Position numbers and translations under genes: made by a program. Below, one piece after another: positions 36,878-39,859 of a stretch of DNA of 39,859 bases; within the stretch, counting starts at the first letter, position 1; each line of letters begins with the position of its first letter. The notes below the pieces were generated by a model. That model saw nothing but the letters and a program-made list of their open reading frames with translations. It searched no databases and had not been told where the DNA came from. The stretch spans positions 1 through 39,859 of the forward strand of contig JAHFMZ010000004.1 in assembly GCA_023267555.1 (NCBI GenBank), written 5' to 3'. This DNA comes from a bacterium (GTDB lineage: Bacteria; Patescibacteriota; Minisyncoccia; Phycocordibacterales; UBA5272).

Positions 36878-37498
36878 ATGAGTAGAATAACCTGTAAAAC
36901 TTGTCGTCGTCTCGGAGAATCACTATGTGGTCGTGAAAAGTGTGCTTATAAAAAGCGTCCTTATGCTCCTGGAAAACTAGATAGTGAACGTAAGCATCGT
37001 TCAAACTCTTCAGAATATGGAGAACAACTTCGTGCAAAACAAAAAATGCGTATTACTTATGGACTTATGGAAAAGCAATTTTCTGCATATGTAAAAAAAG
37101 CGACATCATCACACGAAACGGGTGAAGGAGCTGTGACTCCAGCTTTGAAGCTTGCTCGTCAATTAGAAGCACGTTTGGACAACATCGTATTTCGTATCGG
37201 TTTTGCGAATACTCGTGCTCTTGCACGTCAATTGGTCTCACACGGGCATATTCTAGTGAATGGACGCCGTATAGATGTTGCTTCTTATCAAGTCAAAGTG
37301 GGTGATGTCATCTCTATCCGTGAGGGTAGCAAGAAGGCACTCGTCTTTACGGGGCTTGCAGAGAAATTAATGGGGATGACTCCAAGTCACGTGGTTACTG
37401 TTGATCCACAAAAATTAGAAGCAAAAGTTGTGGGGGTTGTGCGTGAAGTTGAGCCGATGTTTGATACTCAGAAAGTTCTTGAGTATTACTCACGTTAG
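36878..37498 (+). CDS. rpsD: Ribosomal protein S4
   Basis: 206 aa from ATG 36878 (MSRITCKTCRRLGESLCGRE); the longer frame overlaps rpsK. The N-terminal four Cys (CKTC ... CGREKC) are the zinc-binding type of S4. The S4 RNA-binding domain follows (LARQLEARLDNIVFRIGFANTRALARQLVSHGHILVNGRRID). Early 30S assembly protein; it begins 4 nt after rpsK stop. Confidence 0.98.
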   Translation: MSRITCKTCRRLGESLCGREKCAYKKRPYAPGKLDSERKHRSNSSEYGEQLRAKQKMRITYGLMEKQFSAYVKKATSSHETGEGAVTPALKLARQLEARLDNIVFRIGFANTRALARQLVSHGHILVNGRRIDVASYQVKVGDVISIREGSKKALVFTGLAEKLMGMTPSHVVTVDPQKLEAKVVGVVREVEPMFDTQKVLEYYSR

Positions 37499-37535
37499 CA
37501 GAGTTTTAATAGGAAAGTTTTCCACTAACACAGAC

Positions 37536-37564
37536 TTGCATATTTTGCAATTTCGGGTTAGAAT
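37536..37564 (+). promoter_or_regulatory. rpoA promoter
   Basis: TTGCAT (37536-37541), 17 bp, TAGAAT (37559-37564). It gives a leader of about 80 nt before the rpoA ATG, longer than almost any other gene here. The 37499-37654 gap holds nothing else recognisable. Confidence 0.78.
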
Positions 37565-37654
37565 AGGGGAACTTTACTTATTATAACAGTGTAGCAATTT
37601 CGTTTTTCGTGTTTCCTAAGTATATTTAACTAATAATTAAGACCTAATTTGCAT

Positions 37655-38620
37655 ATGTCTTCACATTCTATTATCTTGCCTTCAAAGCCAAAAATTGTTA
37701 AAGAGGACGCTACCTCAGGTGTGTATGAAATAGATGGACTTTACCCAGGATACGGACATACGCTTGGTAACTCACTTCGTCGTATTATTCTTTCATCTAT
37801 TCCCGGAGCTGCTATTACCTCTCTTTCTATTGATGGTGTAAAGCACGAATTCTCAGCTATCGATGGTATCAAAGAAGATGTTATCGCTATTATTCTTAAT
37901 CTCAAGAAAACTCGTTTTAAGTTACACGGTGATGATGCTCAAAAAGCAACTCTTCATATCAAGGGTGCAAAATCTGTCACGGCAAAAGATATTACACTTC
38001 CAACACAGCTCGAAATTTTAAACAAAGATCAATACATTTGTGAATCAACTGCAAAAGATGTAGACATCGCTGTTGAAATAACAGTTGAAAAAGGTCTTGG
38101 TTATATTCCTCGTGAAGTTTTACAAAAAGAAAAGGCAGACATCGGAACAATAGCTCTTGATGCTTCTTTTACTCCTATCCGTCGTGCTAGTTACGAAGTT
38201 GAAAATATGCGTGTTGGTGATCGTACAGACCACAATCGTCTTCGTATTGCTATCGAAACAGATGGTTCAATTTCTCCTCACGAAGCACTCGAAGATGCTA
38301 TTCACACAATGATTACACAACTTCAAGCCGTTGTCGGTTTTCGTGAACACGTTGTAGATGTTCCAAAAGAAGTAGTTTCTGCTCCAGTAGAAGATTCATC
38401 TGATTCATTAGATACAACAGATGCTACAAAAGTAAAAATTGAAGATCTGGGACTTTCTACTCGTACCGAAAATGCACTTGTTTCGGCATCTATTCGTACA
38501 GCTGGTGGACTTGCAAGAAAATCAGAAGAAGATCTTTTAGCTATTGACGGACTTGGCGAAAAAGGAATTACAGAAATTAAAAAAGCTTTATTAGACTTAA
38601 ATCTCTCACTAAAAGTGTAA
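37655..38620 (+). CDS. rpoA: RNA polymerase alpha subunit
   Basis: 321 aa from ATG 37655. N-terminal dimerisation domain with EIDGLYPGYGHTLGNSLRRIIL and SLSIDGVKHEF, then GYIPREVLQKEK and RRASYEVENMRVGDRTDHNRL. An acidic linker (about 245-265) leads to the alpha-CTD with IEDLGLSTRTENALVSASI and DGLGEKGITEIKKAL. Assembles RNA polymerase and contacts UP elements and activators. Confidence 0.98.
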   Translation: MSSHSIILPSKPKIVKEDATSGVYEIDGLYPGYGHTLGNSLRRIILSSIPGAAITSLSIDGVKHEFSAIDGIKEDVIAIILNLKKTRFKLHGDDAQKATLHIKGAKSVTAKDITLPTQLEILNKDQYICESTAKDVDIAVEITVEKGLGYIPREVLQKEKADIGTIALDASFTPIRRASYEVENMRVGDRTDHNRLRIAIETDGSISPHEALEDAIHTMITQLQAVVGFREHVVDVPKEVVSAPVEDSSDSLDTTDATKVKIEDLGLSTRTENALVSASIRTAGGLARKSEEDLLAIDGLGEKGITEIKKALLDLNLSLKV

Positions 38621-38673
38621 TTTACGCTAGTAAGTAATCAAAGAGCGTGATATAGTATAGAACCAACAGACGT

Positions 38674-39027
38674 ATGAAACATCATAAAGCATTCAGAAAA
38701 TTCGGAAGAGAAAAAAATCAACGCAAAGCTTTTGTGCGTGGACTTCTTGTGAATCTTATTCGCAATGGACGCATCGAGACCACTCTTGCTCGTGCAAAAG
38801 AAATTCGTCCTCACGTTGAAAAACTTGTAACTCTTGCAAAAGAAGATACAGTATCACATCGTCGTCTTGTAATGTCTCGTATAATGAATCAAGCCCCAGA
38901 AACAACAAAATTGTTTTCAGAATATGCTCCAAAATACAAATCGGTTACAGGTGGATACACACGTATCTTAAAACTTCCTGCACGTCTCGCTGATGGTGCT
39001 TTAAAAGCTATTATCGAATTCGTATAA
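38674..39027 (+). CDS. rplQ: Ribosomal protein L17
   Basis: 117 aa: MKHHKAFRKFGREKNQRKAF, LLVNLIRNGRIETTLARAKE, and GGYTRILKLPARLADGA mark L17. Follows rpoA as usual. A possible TGATATAGT lies 17 nt before its ATG. Confidence 0.98.
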   Translation: MKHHKAFRKFGREKNQRKAFVRGLLVNLIRNGRIETTLARAKEIRPHVEKLVTLAKEDTVSHRRLVMSRIMNQAPETTKLFSEYAPKYKSVTGGYTRILKLPARLADGALKAIIEFV

Positions 39028-39036
39028 TTAACTACT

Positions 39037-39381
39037 ATGAACTACACAATTGACGCCACAGATAAAGTTTTGGGAAGACTCGCTTCAGAAGTCGCGGCTC
39101 TTCTTAATGCCAAGAATAGTATTCATTTTGTAAAAAATCGTGTTTCGGATGTGACAGTCAAAGTTACGAACGCTCGTAAGATAAAAGTTACAGGAAATAA
39201 AATGAAAGAAAGTGTTCATAAATCATATTCAGGTTTTCCTGGAGGATTAAAAGAGATGCCACTTTCTTATGTTGTAGAAAAGAAGGGTTATACAGAACTT
39301 CTAACACACGCAGTACGTGGTATGCTTCCAAAGAACAAGTTGCAGGATATTCGTATGAAGAATCTCACTATTGAGGAATAA
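39037..39381 (+). CDS. rplM: Ribosomal protein L13 (short)
   Basis: 114 aa, about 28 short of E. coli L13 (142). The core is present: TIDATDKVLGRLASEVAALL, YSGFPGGLKEMP and AVRGMLPKNKLQ; the C-terminal loop and the usual tail are missing. Assembles early in the 50S subunit. Pairs with rpsI as in most bacteria. Confidence 0.95.
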   Translation: MNYTIDATDKVLGRLASEVAALLNAKNSIHFVKNRVSDVTVKVTNARKIKVTGNKMKESVHKSYSGFPGGLKEMPLSYVVEKKGYTELLTHAVRGMLPKNKLQDIRMKNLTIEE

Positions 39382-39388
39382 TAATTTT

Positions 39389-39418
39389 CCAGCCAGAGGC
39401 TGGTCTGCCTTCGGCAGA
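39389..39418 (+). other. Two adjacent small hairpins between rplM and rpsI
   Basis: CCAGCC-AGA-GGCTGG (39389-39403) followed immediately by TCTGCC-TTC-GGCAGA (39404-39418). No T-run, so readthrough to rpsI is likely; may be a processing or attenuation site. Confidence 0.6.
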
Positions 39419-39448
39419 AATAATAATCACTAATTTAATCAAAAAACT

Positions 39449-39856
39449 ATGTCAGCCGATACAAAAAACCGTTATATAGAAGCCGTGGGACGCAGAAAAA
39501 CCGCAACTGCTCGTGTTCGTATTACTCCAGCAGCAAAAACATCTTTTGTTGTGAATGATAAAGATGTAAAAGAGTATTTCGTAACAGAAGAACTTCAAAT
39601 GATTGCGCAAGAAGCGATTTCAAAATCAGAAGTAGGGGAAAAGTTTGCAGTATCTGTTCACGTGTTAGGCGGAGGAATACACGCTCAAGCCGAAGCTGTT
39701 CGTCACGGTATTTCTCGTACGCTTGTGATGCGTGATGAAGAGTTAAAGAATAAATTAAAGAAGCTTGGATTCTTGAAAAGAGATTCAAGACAGGTGGAAA
39801 GAAAGAAATTTGGTCTTAAAAAAGCTCGTAAGGCACCAACCTGGAGTAAGAGATAG
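39449..39856 (+). CDS. rpsI: Ribosomal protein S9
   Basis: 135 aa: YIEAVGRRKTATARVRITP, VHVLGGGIHAQAEAVRHGISRTLV, RDSRQVERKKFGLKKARKAP and the terminal SKR that reaches P-site tRNA. Complete; ends 3 nt before the window edge. Confidence 0.98.
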   Translation: MSADTKNRYIEAVGRRKTATARVRITPAAKTSFVVNDKDVKEYFVTEELQMIAQEAISKSEVGEKFAVSVHVLGGGIHAQAEAVRHGISRTLVMRDEELKNKLKKLGFLKRDSRQVERKKFGLKKARKAPTWSKR

Positions 39857-39859
39857 CAA

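Overview
The window looks like core chromosome of a reduced-genome bacterium of the Candidate Phyla Radiation (Patescibacteria), most likely a Parcubacteria/Paceibacteria lineage. This is inferred from protein character, not from a database search. The signs are AT-rich DNA with very short intergenic gaps, pared-down enzymes (alanyl-tRNA synthetase ending after its editing domain, prolyl-tRNA synthetase without an insertion domain, a helicase-dead PriA, a short L13), a baseplate-J-like membrane protein and many small unknown proteins. TGA is used as a stop (for example frr and rseP), so this is not a code-25 lineage.

Layout. 1-1.35 kb: end of a secreted Ser/Thr-rich protein with PKD and peptidoglycan-binding domains. 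1.4-3.0 kb: two small genes, tRNA-Asn in a bed of palindromes and tRNA fragments, and a multi-pass membrane protein. 3.1-5.8 kb: hpf, a membrane-anchored cyclophilin, and fmt-def on the minus strand. 5.9-9.0 kb: degenerate priA and a first mreB. 9.0-11.6 kb: an accessory patch with a GC-richer non-coding stretch, an Fe-S HhH-GPD DNA glycosylase and an unknown gene. 11.7-15.5 kb: delta-prime-like clamp-loader gene, frr, rseP and proS. 15.5-19.5 kb: a small unknown gene, then second mreB, mreC, a tiny hydrophobic ORF where mreD would be, and mrdA (PBP2). 19.7-22.6 kb: unknown gene, greA, lysS. 22.7-26.1 kb: short dcw cluster mraZ-rsmH-ftsL-ftsI with a three-box MraZ operator. 26.3-31.6 kb: small unknown genes, a methyltransferase, a DsbA-like thiol oxidoreductase, Mrr-type nuclease and ychF. 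31.7-35.5 kb: alaS, an unknown gene and the baseplate-J-like protein. 35.6-39.9 kb: infA-rpmJ-rpsM-rpsK-rpsD-rpoA-rplQ-rplM-rpsI.

Two signals stand out. First, four intergenic elements (about 4226-4330, 5815-5920, 19552-19673, 26136-26264) share one architecture: outer stem, conserved unpaired strand, inner stem, conserved GTAC hairpin, inner stem, second conserved unpaired strand, outer stem. The stem sequences differ between copies yet stay complementary. Each starts at or just after a stop codon and reads in the direction of that gene, so this looks like an undescribed structured 3' RNA or palindromic repeat family.

Second, there are two styles of gene start. Most conserved genes have an extended -10 (TGnTAnnnT) only 6-13 nt before ATG and no Shine-Dalgarno, which predicts leaderless mRNA. 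The small unknown genes filling the gaps have SD sequences, most with a recognisable -35/-10 promoter and a real 5' leader. This was used to choose starts throughout.
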